64,000 nt of DNA, taken from assembly GCF_003992625.1 (NCBI RefSeq), contig NZ_RZMW01000048.1, forward strand, positions 1 to 64,000, given 5' to 3'. The position numbers and the translations under genes were made by a program. This document shows, in pieces, positions 53,690 to 63,376 of the stretch; position 1 is the stretch's first letter; the number at the start of each line of letters is the position of its first letter. The notes below the pieces were generated by a model that had not been told where the DNA came from, made no database searches, and saw only the letters and a list, made by a program, of their open reading frames with translations. The DNA is from Pelagibacterium lentulum. GTDB taxonomy: Bacteria > Pseudomonadota > Alphaproteobacteria > Rhizobiales > Devosiaceae.

Positions 53690-53917
53690 ATGGATATGCG
53701 CAAACTTGTTGGCCGAAACTTCGCACGCCTGCGGAAAGAGAAGGGCTTAACCCAGGAAGAGGTTGAAGCTCGCTCAGGCTTTAGTCAGCAATATCTTAGC
53801 AGCCTCGAACGCGGAAATCGCAACCCCACGATTATCACCCTTTACGAACTGGCCCAGACGCTCGGCGTGAGCCATATGGCGCTCGTTGAGCCGGACGATG
53901 AAGCCCGATCCAAGTGA
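53690..53917 (+). CDS. XRE-family regulator 3
   Basis: 75 aa: NFARLRKEKGLTQEEVEARS, GFSQQYLSSLERGNRNPTII, LGVSHMALVEPDDEARSK. Same class as regulators 1 and 2 but a separate lineage by recognition helix, with its own dyad. It has no divergent antiactivator partner; the next gene is DUF736 on the opposite strand. An internal ATG at 53696 is an alternative start. Confidence 0.82.
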   Translation: MDMRKLVGRNFARLRKEKGLTQEEVEARSGFSQQYLSSLERGNRNPTIITLYELAQTLGVSHMALVEPDDEARSK

Positions 53918-53998
53918 TGTTCCGAGGCGATCTTTAGAAAGCTAAAGCATTGTTGATGCGCGCTCCGGCGGGGATTTCGCCGAAGCGCGAAGTTGTTG

Positions 53999-54325
53999 CT
54001 ATTCGGCCGTTCGCTGCGTCGGACGTGACCAGATGAGGTTAAAGAGTTCGCCGTCTTCGTCGCCAAACAGGTTGGCAAAGATCGGAGCGAGAAAGCTCGG
54101 GTCGTCGAGCTTGAGACCCAGATAGTCGCGGCCTTCCTGGGAGCGTTTGGCCCAAGCGGCGCCGATCTCGGCGCGACCGACGAAAACACGGTGGCTCGGG
54201 GCGTTCTCGCCATTGGGGCGGGTTTCGGGAACGATGCGAACCTTTTTGGCCTGGACGCTGAGGGTAACGATTTCGCCAGTGAATTCGCCGCTGCTGGTCT
54301 TTTTGAAGGTGCCGATGGTAGCCAT
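53999..54325 (-). CDS. DUF736-family protein, second copy
   Basis: 108 aa: MATIGTFKKTSSGEFTGEIV, then HRVFVGRAEIGAAWAKRSQE and DYLGLKLDDPSFLAPIFANL. An AAGGAG site lies about 8 bases upstream. It is the longer and more canonical of the two DUF736 proteins here. Function is unknown; relatives are found throughout this class of mobile elements. Confidence 0.9.
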   Translation of the reverse strand: MATIGTFKKTSSGEFTGEIVTLSVQAKKVRIVPETRPNGENAPSHRVFVGRAEIGAAWAKRSQEGRDYLGLKLDDPSFLAPIFANLFGDEDGELFNLIWSRPTQRTAE

Positions 54326-54729
54326 TTTAAGTCTCCTTGATCTTAATCCAAGTCCGCACCATTGCGGCCTCGATGGCGATCAAGTGCCTGGGGCGATTGG
54401 CGATGCATCGCTGGCGACCGCAGCGCAAGCGAAGGATGGCGGGGGCAGCTTTCTTGGTTCGCGCGGAATGGACGCAAAGCGTTCAGGGGAAGAAAGCTGC
54501 AGACCGCCATTGCATTGGACCAATCGAGGCTTCGGCCGTCCCCTGGCCAGATCAAGCGATTAGAGGCGCTAAGGTGTCGTTTGGAAAACAGAGGGCCAAG
54601 GAGAAAGAGGGCGGGTCCACGGCAACGTGACCAGCGGCGCGATTTGCTCAAGCTCGTTTAAGCGGGCAGACGAGCCTGCGCCTGCCAACCAGAGACAGTT
54701 GGAATGCCACTGCTGACGTTTACCGGGCG
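54326..54729. other. Gene-free 400-base stretch with a long inverted repeat
   Basis: No convincing gene. A perfect 11-bp inverted repeat GCAGCTTTCTT (54445-54455) and AAGAAAGCTGC (54490-54500) with a 34-base loop is the main structure. It may mark the end of the YhaN-like transcript or a small RNA. Confidence 0.45.
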
Positions 54730-57700
54730 CTAGCTGATCTCATGAATGGTGACGCTGGGCAACACCTGCTTGGCGATATCGCATAGATGTCGATGGTGGG
54801 TCAGATAGATGACCTGACCGACTTGGGCCATTTGGCAGAACAGCCGAAACACTTCTTCGGACCGGGGTTCGTCGAAGGTCTCCATGATATCGTCGGCAAT
54901 GAAGGGCACGGAGGGGCGCGCATTCGCAAACTCCTCATATCCTGCCAGACGGAGCGCCAAATACAATTGAAACCGCGTGCCCTTGGACATATCGGTGGCC
55001 AGTTTCGAGCCGCCGTGCCGAGATAGTCCAATAAGCGTTTCGCGATCTTTGTCTGGCTGGGTGGCAAGACCGGTGTATTCGTCTCGCGTGATCAGCCTAA
55101 AGGCTTCGGATGCCCGGTCCATCATAGCGCTGCGATGCTTGTCGCGATAAGCACGTAGGGCATGCTCGGCCACGAGGCTGCCTGTTCTGAGGCGCAAATA
55201 CCCTATGGCGAGATCCTCGAGCTCGATCAGCACCGCGCGTCTGCGCGCCTCGATGCGCGCGACAGCATCATCACCCCCAATGGCATCGAGCTTATCGGTA
55301 GCACGCACCTTTTCGGCAAAGAGCTCACGGGACCGTGTTTCGAGATCCTCGAGGCGGGATTCAAGCTCTCCGTGCTCTTGCTGTAGCGCGCTCACATCCA
55401 GCGTTTCGATGAGTGCGAGGGCATCGGCTATCGAATTTTGATTGAGCTCAGAGAGGATGTCGCGCTCAAGTTTCTCGTTCTGGGCGCCCAGCTCGTCGCG
55501 CTTTCGACAGCGATCCAGGGCTTGCCGCACCTCGGCGAGTGTCACAACGCCAAAGAACGCGGTCATTTCCTTCGTGCGCGCGTCGTGCAAGTCCAGTTCG
55601 GACGCCAAATCGTCGCTTTCGACCTTGATAGCATCCAGGGCTTGAACGCGCTCCTGGCGTTTCGTCCGAACGTGTTGTGTTTCGGTGTAGCGCTTGAGGA
55701 GATCGCGCGCTGCGGCGAGGGGATCGTCACCGTTGTACTGGGTTCCAAGTGCGCCGAGCAAATCGGTCACAGCCTGCCCAAATTCGGCTTGGTCTTCCTC
55801 CATAGCGCGTATGCGATACAGCAAATTGTCGCGTTCGCGCAGAGCTTCAGGAAGATGGGCGAGGGTATCGAGGAGTTCTTTTATGGCGCCAACGCTTTCG
55901 GACCGATCTGCGAACCATGTTGTAGCCAGGGCATCGTCCCATTCCTGCTGCCACTCTCTGGAGGCTGCCATAGCTTTCTCAAGGTCATTGTTTCGGTCAG
56001 CTAAGGCCTGCTCAAGCTCGAGGACACGCGCATTGGCCTCGATGAGCTTTGCCTGCTGGGTAGCGTGGGACGCCAAAAGAGTGTCTGCCGCTTGCATTAG
56101 AGCTTCAAGTGCCAAGTCATCGCATTTGATGGCAGCACTCTTAAGGGCAGTGGCTAGAGTTGCGCGTTCGGCCTCGATTGCACTTTTGGCGGTTTGGTGA
56201 TCTCGCGTCGCTCGCTCTAGATCTGCCAATGCAGACAAGGCCGTAGAGTGGTGCTGAGACCAGGATGCAATGATGGATAGCCAATAAGAAATTGACGCAT
56301 CGGGTAAAAGCGCAATTTCTCCCGGCGTTTCCCGACGGATTTCTTTGCGTAACGACTCCGACTCTCTCTCGATATCCTGGGAGACGGTATTTTCGTGCTC
56401 GAGTTTCGCTGTCGTCACCGCCAGTTCGGACGTCAGCCGGCGAAGCTCTTCGAGCTCTTGTGCTGCGGCCAGGCGGGCGTTTGCCAGAGCGTCTGTCTTA
56501 CGCATTTTGCCTTCAAATTGTGCCGCGCTTTTCTGATCCAGGGACGCCAAATGGTGCTGCCAGGCTTCCTCGCGATCGGCAAGGGCTGCAGCGGCGTCGG
56601 CGTCGGCGATGACGCCCGCGGCTTCACGCAAAGCCGCAATCCGCGCTTCGTCTTCCTTTTTCTCCGCCTCCAACGCGTTGATGCGCTCGAGGACCTTTGA
56701 TCGGCGCGCCTCTATATCCGTGTAAAGGGCCTCCCAGTTTTCGATTTGCTCGGGTTGCGGAAATGCCAAAGCCTTCAAAATGGCTCGGTCGCCGGACCAG
56801 GGTTGCAGTTTGGCAAGAGCCTCGTCGAAATCCTGTTGCCTTTCGGCCATCGCACGGGTTGAAAGGCGAAGCTCTGCGTTGAGGTCGCTTTGGCGGACAC
56901 GGGCCAGGATGGACTGCAATTGGGCCACCATGCCGACCTCGAGAGCGTCGGTGTGACTGCGCAAGGTCCCCTGGACGGCTTGAGCTCTCTCGATCGCCTT
57001 TGCTGCCGCTTCGCTTTCCCGCTCAGCAGCTTCTCGACGGACATCAACGCCCGACTTTTGAGCCATCAGGTCACGTATCGAGCCTATTGTTGCGGCGTCT
57101 ACGATGAGGGTTTTGGGGTCTTCGACATCGGCTTGCCCGAGTTCGGTAAGAATGAGCGCAATCTTGCCGGTCCATTCGGTCAGGGCTGATCGTCTTTTTG
57201 GAAGATCGTCATGAGCGGTGTTATAGCGCGCAGTCAGCTCGGAAAGCGCATCAAGGCGATCCGCCAAAGCAAGCAATGGCTCATCGACAACCAGTCCCTC
57301 GAGCTCAGCCTTTAGAGCAACCTCTCGTTGCATAAGACCAGCGCGTTGCGTTTGCAGGCGGGTTTCGGCTTCCATGAGGGCAGGAAGTGTTTCGGTCCAC
57401 TCAGGGGGTGGGACAGGCAAATCTTTATAGGTTTGGTGCTCGGATTGCCCGCGCTGATAGTCCGTTGCGAGGGGGATGGCTCGCATCAGCCGAGCCAGTT
57501 CATCGCGTCGGGCCTTTACGGCGCCAAGCTGCCCCACAGCGTTTTCATATGCGGCGCTCGCCTGGTCCAATGCGGTTGTAAGAGCGCGATAGGCCGATGC
57601 CTGCGTATCAATCTCATCGCGCTGGGACTTAAGCTCCAGCGCTTCGCGCTTGAGTCGGGCAATGGCAGTTGAAGTTGCGCGCTTTCGGAAAATGTTGCCG

Positions 57701-58212
57701 GCATCCTCGAGCGTCTTTTCGAGAACCGCGCTGATCCCTGCAAGGCCCGCGCTTGCCGAGAACAACAACTCTCCCAGGTCGCCTTTGCTCTCGAGGATGG
57801 CATTGCCGCCGTCTTCAAGCGTCTGGTCATCGAGTGAGAACATCATGCGATAGGCATCACGTGTCAGCCCTGCCAATGGAACACTGAGTGCCATTTCGCC
57901 AACCGGCTGGCCCTGCGCATCGAGCAAGGAATTATTGCGTTGCTTGACCCGCCTGAAACTGTGCTCTTGTCCATCAAACGCCACACAGGCGCCGATTTCC
58001 ATCGCCTTGCCCTGGTGAAGAAAGCCAAAGCGCGTGCGCTCTTCGATTCCAAACAGCAGGTCGAGATAAGCTGAGGCAGCAGTCGATTTTCCCGCTTCGT
58101 TCAGACCATAAACGATGTGCAAGTCGGGTGTGCCGGACACGTGTTCGCCGAAATCGATCTCGTAGTCGGTGAACTTGCCATATCGGGTGAGATCAAGTCG
58201 GCGCAGGCGCAT
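54730..58212 (-). CDS. YhaN/SbcC-like AAA ATPase with long coiled coil
   Basis: 1160 aa. The N-terminal ATPase half has LDLTRYGKFTDYEIDFGEHV and Walker A VYGLNEAGKSTAASAYLDLL (near residue 40). A central roughly 700-residue region is heptad-rich coiled coil. The C-terminal half carries the signature DMSKGTRFQLYLALRLAGYE and Walker B VPFIADDIMETFDEPRSEEV. This is the SMC-like partner of a metallophosphoesterase. Its ATG overlaps the upstream nuclease stop (TAATG), so the two are coupled. Pairs of this kind process DNA ends; on a mobile element it could protect or repair transferred DNA or act in defence. Confidence 0.88.
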   Translation of the reverse strand: MRLRRLDLTRYGKFTDYEIDFGEHVSGTPDLHIVYGLNEAGKSTAASAYLDLLFGIEERTRFGFLHQGKAMEIGACVAFDGQEHSFRRVKQRNNSLLDAQGQPVGEMALSVPLAGLTRDAYRMMFSLDDQTLEDGGNAILESKGDLGELLFSASAGLAGISAVLEKTLEDAGNIFRKRATSTAIARLKREALELKSQRDEIDTQASAYRALTTALDQASAAYENAVGQLGAVKARRDELARLMRAIPLATDYQRGQSEHQTYKDLPVPPPEWTETLPALMEAETRLQTQRAGLMQREVALKAELEGLVVDEPLLALADRLDALSELTARYNTAHDDLPKRRSALTEWTGKIALILTELGQADVEDPKTLIVDAATIGSIRDLMAQKSGVDVRREAAERESEAAAKAIERAQAVQGTLRSHTDALEVGMVAQLQSILARVRQSDLNAELRLSTRAMAERQQDFDEALAKLQPWSGDRAILKALAFPQPEQIENWEALYTDIEARRSKVLERINALEAEKKEDEARIAALREAAGVIADADAAAALADREEAWQHHLASLDQKSAAQFEGKMRKTDALANARLAAAQELEELRRLTSELAVTTAKLEHENTVSQDIERESESLRKEIRRETPGEIALLPDASISYWLSIIASWSQHHSTALSALADLERATRDHQTAKSAIEAERATLATALKSAAIKCDDLALEALMQAADTLLASHATQQAKLIEANARVLELEQALADRNNDLEKAMAASREWQQEWDDALATTWFADRSESVGAIKELLDTLAHLPEALRERDNLLYRIRAMEEDQAEFGQAVTDLLGALGTQYNGDDPLAAARDLLKRYTETQHVRTKRQERVQALDAIKVESDDLASELDLHDARTKEMTAFFGVVTLAEVRQALDRCRKRDELGAQNEKLERDILSELNQNSIADALALIETLDVSALQQEHGELESRLEDLETRSRELFAEKVRATDKLDAIGGDDAVARIEARRRAVLIELEDLAIGYLRLRTGSLVAEHALRAYRDKHRSAMMDRASEAFRLITRDEYTGLATQPDKDRETLIGLSRHGGSKLATDMSKGTRFQLYLALRLAGYEEFANARPSVPFIADDIMETFDEPRSEEVFRLFCQMAQVGQVIYLTHHRHLCDIAKQVLPSVTIHEIS

Positions 58213-59477
58213 TAGTTTTCCTGAGCCTTCTGAGACAGACGCGCGAGCATGTCCTCGCTGCCCTCTTTTAAGAGCTGGTCGATTAGCGCTTCGAATTCTG
58301 TCTCATCGGTGCCGCCGAAACTGCGCGCATCTGGGGGAAGGTCGTCACGCACTTCGGCGACAAGATCACCTACGGTCTGGCGGATCGCATGCTGATGGAT
58401 GACGTCGTCCTGCATCAGTCGTCCCAGTTCGATGATGGGATCGGCAGATCCAGTTTCGGGTGCAGATTGCGGAACGGAGGCTTTGATTTCGATCTTTTCG
58501 ATCCAGGTCTTCCCCAGTCGTTCCGCACGATGTTCGATTTCGGTGAGCAATAAGTCACGATCGCGGCGAAGCTGCCAGGCAAGGGGGGTAACGCCGGTTA
58601 GACGCAATCGACCAACCAGATGATCGGATTTTGTACTGTCTCGAGTAACGCCAAGGCTACTCTCGACGAGATCGATTGCTTCTCGCCATGTTGACGCTGA
58701 AGCCAGGTCGATTGAAACCCGCTCAAATTGCGCAACGCTTGTCAGATGCTCTTGGATAGAAATGCTACGATCATCATGAACGGTCACGAGAGAGACAGTC
58801 TTTGCGCCCGCCTCGTTGATGTCCCGGCCTTGCGGCATGCCGGGCATGACAACATTGCGCTCACCCTCATGAATTGCGCGGGCGTGAATATGTCCGAGCG
58901 CCCAATAATCATATCCCCAGTTATGGAGGTCTGACGCCGTGCACGGTGCGTAAGGATCATGACCACGCGCGCCAACAAGGCTAGTGTGCATGATACCAAT
59001 ATTGATGGCATCTGGGGTTGGGTGGCGATACTTCTCGAGCAAACTCTCGGGTGCGTGCGGCTTGGCAAAGCTCAGGCCATGCATGACGACCGGGAAATTG
59101 CCATGCGTTATTTCCACAGCGTCGGCCCGTCCAGTGAATACAGTCACAGACGTTGGCAGGATGAGCTCTTGGGTAATTTTTGAAAGCGCGTCGTGATTGC
59201 CGCGAATGATATAAGTTGAGATGTTCGCTTCGTGTAGGCGGTGCATTTGGTTGGCCAGAAAGCGCGCCGTTTTCATCGACGTTTGCTCGCCGTCATAAAG
59301 ATCGCCCGCAATCACCAGCGCATCGACTTGCTCCTCAATGCAAAGATCAACGATCGACACCAGCGCCTGCCGTGTCGCGTCCCCAATAAGCTCGCCAAGC
59401 TCGGGATTGCGCATGGCTAGAGAGCGCAATGGCGAGTCAAGGTGCAGGTCCGCGGTATGTACAAATCGAAATGGCAT
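58212..59477 (-). CDS. YhaO/SbcD-like metallophosphoesterase (DNA exonuclease)
   Basis: 421 aa. All phosphoesterase motifs are visible: FVHTADLHLDSPL (DxH), VIAGDLYDGEQTS (GDxxD), IIRGNHDALSK (GNHD), IGIMHTSLVG and WALGHIHARAIHEG (GHxH). The C-terminal roughly 150 residues are a DNA-binding/capping region. It should form a nuclease-ATPase complex with the YhaN-like protein encoded next. Confidence 0.9.
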   Translation of the reverse strand: MPFRFVHTADLHLDSPLRSLAMRNPELGELIGDATRQALVSIVDLCIEEQVDALVIAGDLYDGEQTSMKTARFLANQMHRLHEANISTYIIRGNHDALSKITQELILPTSVTVFTGRADAVEITHGNFPVVMHGLSFAKPHAPESLLEKYRHPTPDAINIGIMHTSLVGARGHDPYAPCTASDLHNWGYDYWALGHIHARAIHEGERNVVMPGMPQGRDINEAGAKTVSLVTVHDDRSISIQEHLTSVAQFERVSIDLASASTWREAIDLVESSLGVTRDSTKSDHLVGRLRLTGVTPLAWQLRRDRDLLLTEIEHRAERLGKTWIEKIEIKASVPQSAPETGSADPIIELGRLMQDDVIHQHAIRQTVGDLVAEVRDDLPPDARSFGGTDETEFEALIDQLLKEGSEDMLARLSQKAQEN

Positions 59478-59656
59478 GAAGTATCGACGGTCTCTCCGCT
59501 ACAGAGGCGACTACACTAGCGCACCGCGGCGCTCAATTGGTCGAAGATTTCTGGGCGTTCCACAAGTTTGGCCGGGAGGGTTAGAAAGTACAATTTGCCA
59601 TAAGGACTCAATGCTATATGGCCGACCACAGAGCGTCAGAGGCAGATTGTGCGGAC

Positions 59657-60553
59657 CTAACGGTCCGCACATGCGTCTTTGAGCCAAGTTACAGCTTCAG
59701 ACGCCCGAGCGGCGGCGGCGAAAATGGCCCGCTCATCATCCATGAGCAATTGCAGCCAATTGGCCAGATAGCTCGCATGGTCAGGGCGCAATTCGGCAGT
59801 GATCCCGAGTTCAGCGCATAGGAAGGCTGCACCGATCTCGGCCACGAGCTCCTCGGCAGCGTACGCACGGTCGCCAAAGCGCTTGCCCATGTCGCGGTCA
59901 AGACGATGTCCAGGGCCTGTCCAGTGGATGAGCTCATGGAGGAGGGTGGCGTAGTATCCTTCGGTGCGATTAAGCGTCGTGCTTCCAACAAACAGACCTT
60001 CGTCAGGCATTTGGATATGGTCGCTCGTGAGATGATAGTAGGCCCGATCGCCACCATGGCGGACGCATGCTCCTGTCGCGGTGACGAAGGCATCTGCGCG
60101 CGTAAGTCGCTCTACCGGGCCAAGGGGGTGGGGTGCCTTGGGCAGATCAAAGCCATCGACCTGGGCGGCGTTGAACACCGCCGAGGCGCGGGCGATGCGG
60201 CGCTTACCCGAATCGTTGGGGTTCTGAGGATCGGGATCAGTTTCGTACTCTTTGTAGAAAATGACGTGGGCAGATTTCTCGTTTCTGCGAACTTGTGCGC
60301 CAAGTTCAGCCCATTGACGGTAGGTTGCCCAAAGATTGTGGTCGTAGCCTCGGGTTTCGCCAGTGACCCAAAGGCTGATGACATTGACGCCGCGATACGC
60401 TTGGCCAGTCTGGGCATTGACGGGCATTTGCAAATGGCCACCGCGACGACGCCAGGGCAAGGTCAACTCGCCAGGTGAAGATTCGATGGCAGCGATGAGT
60501 TGGTTGGTGATCTCGGCATATACATTGCGGCGATGAGGGGCTTTGCTGGTCAT
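59657..60553 (-). CDS. ArdC-like antirestriction / ssDNA-binding metallopeptidase
   Basis: 298 aa. The N-terminal ArdC domain (VYAEITNQLIAAIESSPGEL, PVNAQTGQAYRGVNVISLWV, WATYRQWAELGAQVRRNEKS) binds single-stranded DNA. The C-terminal zincin-like domain has HELIHWTGPGHRLDR (His206-Glu-x-x-His210) and AEELVAEIGAAFLCAELGI. ArdC proteins protect incoming single-stranded conjugal DNA from restriction. AAGGAG lies about 7 bases before the ATG. Confidence 0.9.
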   Translation of the reverse strand: MTSKAPHRRNVYAEITNQLIAAIESSPGELTLPWRRRGGHLQMPVNAQTGQAYRGVNVISLWVTGETRGYDHNLWATYRQWAELGAQVRRNEKSAHVIFYKEYETDPDPQNPNDSGKRRIARASAVFNAAQVDGFDLPKAPHPLGPVERLTRADAFVTATGACVRHGGDRAYYHLTSDHIQMPDEGLFVGSTTLNRTEGYYATLLHELIHWTGPGHRLDRDMGKRFGDRAYAAEELVAEIGAAFLCAELGITAELRPDHASYLANWLQLLMDDERAIFAAAARASEAVTWLKDACADR

Positions 60554-61237
60554 GGTTTGCTCCTTTTCCCGGTCCGCCGGAATTGGCAGTCCCGATGCCG
60601 GAGCAAGAGCGTCGGGCTAACCAGCGGGTGCGGAACCCTTGGGGCGGCAAGCCATGGGCTTAAGCCGAGGCCGAAGGCCTTGAAGCGCCCGCGTCACGAC
60701 GCACAACGGCATAAAGAGGGCCGCGAATTACGGGGCAAGAATTGGAATGCGACTGAGCCAAATGGCTAGAGGAGCGCGTGCTGGGGCTGTCACCCCAATT
60801 GAGCGTATCTTCCGTCGACCCTCATCTGAAGTCGAGCTGTGCGGTAGGCAACAGAGAATCAACGCAATCGTCGATCTAGTAGGGCGCCAGGCCGCCTGGC
60901 GCTGCGCTGCGGCCCCGTAGGCGCAAACGCCACAACCAAGTCGAGGCGGATAGTCGTGGGAAACCGCAATGTTTCGAGCGCCTAAAGCAGGCCAAACTTG
61001 CTTCGACCTGCTCGTCCAGATTAGGCTCTGGCGATAAAAGGCAGTAATTTCAGCGCAATTTCATGCATTGGACGTTTATCTCATTGATTGACAAGGCGGG
61101 CGTTAAACAATGGCCGTGATCGCAGAACGGTCTTCGATGATAAGTGGTCTGCGGTCCAGTGCACCTAGCCAAAGCAGCAAAATAGCCAGATTTTCTGTGC
61201 ATTGGCTCGGACAAAATGCGTCATTTGGGGGACAGGT
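60554..61237. other. Gene-free 680-base stretch between ardC and the methyltransferase
   Basis: No supported gene. It contains a perfect 8-bp stem GCGCCAGG-N3-CCTGGCGC (60884-60902), a GC-rich left part and an AT-richer right part (about 61030-61120) that probably holds the methyltransferase promoter. A GGGGGAC site precedes the start at 61238. Confidence 0.5.
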
Positions 61238-63373
61238 ATGTCGCGATTGACTGATCTTATCGCACGCGCCAAGGCGAAGGATCGTGCCTTGGGAGAAGAG
61301 CTTGAGCGCGAGTTCAAAACTCTGGCGTCGAGGCGTGCCTTCGGACTGAATTTTGAACGGCATCGCCCGGAAAGTGTGGAATTGCCGGGCCGCCCGGTGA
61401 GGCGTGGCGACAAGGTGCGCATCCTGCCACCTCGGGGTAGTGTTGAGCGTGGTGACCAGCGGTTATGGCGAGTAATTCGGCTCAATGCAGGCGCCGAGCC
61501 GCAAACCGCGCTGGTGTCCCTGATAGATGTTGAAGATCCAGAGATGGTTGACGTGGCCGTCGCCGATCTGGTCGTTTTGGCGGAGTTTCGTGATTACATT
61601 TACCCTGGCCTGGTCAGCACCGGGAAAGTTGAACGCGGCGACGACAAGCCGTTCCACACCGTGATCAACGGCGAGAACTTTCATGTCCTCGAGGCGCTGA
61701 CCTACACACATCGAGGAAAGTTCGACGCCATCTATATTGATCCGCCATACAATACCGGGGCGCGGGATTGGAAATACAACAACAACTACGTTGAGGGAGA
61801 GGATATTTATCGGCATTCAAAATGGCTGGCGTTCATGGAGCGTCGTCTCAGAATAGCTCGGGAACTGTTGGATCCGCTGAACTCAATATTGATCGTCACG
61901 ATTGACGAAAAAGAATATTTGAGACTCGGGTTGCTTTTGCAGCAATGCTTTCCAGAGGCGGCGCAGCAGATGGTCACGATAGTTATTAATCCCAATGGTG
62001 TAGCGCGAGGACGCGAACTTGCGCGTGTCGAAGAATATGCTTTCTTTTTATTTTTTGGAGATGCCTCCCCTGCTCTTCTAGCGGACAGCTTGCTTGATAC
62101 CGAAAGTACAACTGGGACTGGAGCAAGTCGTGTGCGATGGGAGTGGCTTATGCGCGGTGGTTCGAATTCGCGTAGGCAGGACAGGCCCAATCTCTTCTAT
62201 CCAATATTTATCGATCCACAGCAAAAAATTGTTGTAGATGTCGGTGACGCTATTCCTCTGGGACAGCCCAAAGAAAGTGTGAGCGATAGACCCGGGCTCG
62301 TAACTGTTTGGCCACTAAGGACTACGGGAGAAGAAGCAAATTGGCGAACGTCTCCTAGCTATCTGAGAGAGTTGTTGAAGGCCGGGCACGCCAGGGTCGG
62401 GGCATACGATAAGAAGAACGATCGGTGGTCAATGCTTTACCTGGGTAAGGCGCAGATCCGACGAATAGTTGATGGTGAAATTGCCGTGACAGGGAAGCGG
62501 GAAGATGGGTCGTTGTTGCTCGAAGCAACGACCGATGAAGCAAAGCGCACGCCGAAAACTGTTTGGAATCGTCCGGGACACAAGGCCGGAGAATACGGGT
62601 CGCTTCTGGTCAAAAAATTCTTGGGCGGTAGGGCGTTCCCATTTCCGAAGTCTCTATATGCCGTAGAAGACGCCCTTCGGATTGCGGTAGCTAAAAAGCC
62701 TAAGGCCTTGATCCTCGATTTTTTCTCCGGATCAGGAACTACGGCCCACGCCATTATGCGCCTCAACCGGCAGGACGGCGGGCGGCGGCAATGCATCTCA
62801 GTCACGAACAATGAGGTCGCAGCCGATGAACAGGCTGCCCTCCGCAAGGAAGGCCTCCGTCCTGGCGATCCAGACTGGGAGAAGTTGGGCATCTGCGACT
62901 ATATCACCAAACCACGCATTGCCGCCGCAATCACCGGTAAGACGCCGGAGGGCCAGGACATCGCGGGGGATTACAAATTCACTGACGAATTCCCGATGGC
63001 GGAGGGGTTTGAGGAGAATGCCGAATTCTTCACCCTGACTTACGAAACCCCGGTAGCCGTCAGCCATAACCTCGCTTTCCAGCGCATCGCTCCACTGCTG
63101 TGGATGCGCGCGGGTTCAGAAGGGCGCCGCATCGACGATCTCCCCCACACCGGCTGGGAGGTTGCTGACACATATGGTTTGTTAGTGGATCTCGATTGCT
63201 CTGCTGCGTTCTGCGAAGCGGTTGCATCTCAAGCGAATGCGCGGATCGCTTATATCGTGACCGATGACGATCGCCGGTTCCAAGCCGTGGCCCGTGCACT
63301 GCCGGACAGCGTAGAACCTGTGCGGCTCTACGAATCCTATCTTTCCAATTTCCGCTTTTCGATGGGCCGCTAA
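61238..63373 (+). CDS. Type III-like adenine-specific DNA methyltransferase (Mod)
   Basis: 711 aa from the ATG at 61238. An N-terminal roughly 130-residue region (ITDLIARAKAKDRALGEELE-like helices, then a small beta domain) precedes the catalytic motif DPPYNTG (168-174) in KFDAIYIDPPYNTGARDW. The target-recognition region follows, and the AdoMet-binding motif is ILDFFSGSGTTAHAIM (about residue 492). The order DPPY before FxGxG is that of beta-class N6-adenine methyltransferases. It is followed after 3 bases by a Res-like helicase. The middle of the gene (about 61850-62650) is visibly poorer in GC than its ends. Confidence 0.9.
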   Translation: MSRLTDLIARAKAKDRALGEELEREFKTLASRRAFGLNFERHRPESVELPGRPVRRGDKVRILPPRGSVERGDQRLWRVIRLNAGAEPQTALVSLIDVEDPEMVDVAVADLVVLAEFRDYIYPGLVSTGKVERGDDKPFHTVINGENFHVLEALTYTHRGKFDAIYIDPPYNTGARDWKYNNNYVEGEDIYRHSKWLAFMERRLRIARELLDPLNSILIVTIDEKEYLRLGLLLQQCFPEAAQQMVTIVINPNGVARGRELARVEEYAFFLFFGDASPALLADSLLDTESTTGTGASRVRWEWLMRGGSNSRRQDRPNLFYPIFIDPQQKIVVDVGDAIPLGQPKESVSDRPGLVTVWPLRTTGEEANWRTSPSYLRELLKAGHARVGAYDKKNDRWSMLYLGKAQIRRIVDGEIAVTGKREDGSLLLEATTDEAKRTPKTVWNRPGHKAGEYGSLLVKKFLGGRAFPFPKSLYAVEDALRIAVAKKPKALILDFFSGSGTTAHAIMRLNRQDGGRRQCISVTNNEVAADEQAALRKEGLRPGDPDWEKLGICDYITKPRIAAAITGKTPEGQDIAGDYKFTDEFPMAEGFEENAEFFTLTYETPVAVSHNLAFQRIAPLLWMRAGSEGRRIDDLPHTGWEVADTYGLLVDLDCSAAFCEAVASQANARIAYIVTDDDRRFQAVARALPDSVEPVRLYESYLSNFRFSMGR

Positions 63374-63376
63374 GCT

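Noticed and set aside
54343-54661. Overlapping open frames in the gap after DUF736
   Set aside because: Arg/Ser-rich, mutually overlapping on both strands and lacking start signals; better explained by GC-rich non-coding sequence with an inverted repeat.
60884-60902. Hairpin as a rho-independent terminator
   Set aside because: The stem is perfect but there is no T-run on either strand, and no gene ends close to it.
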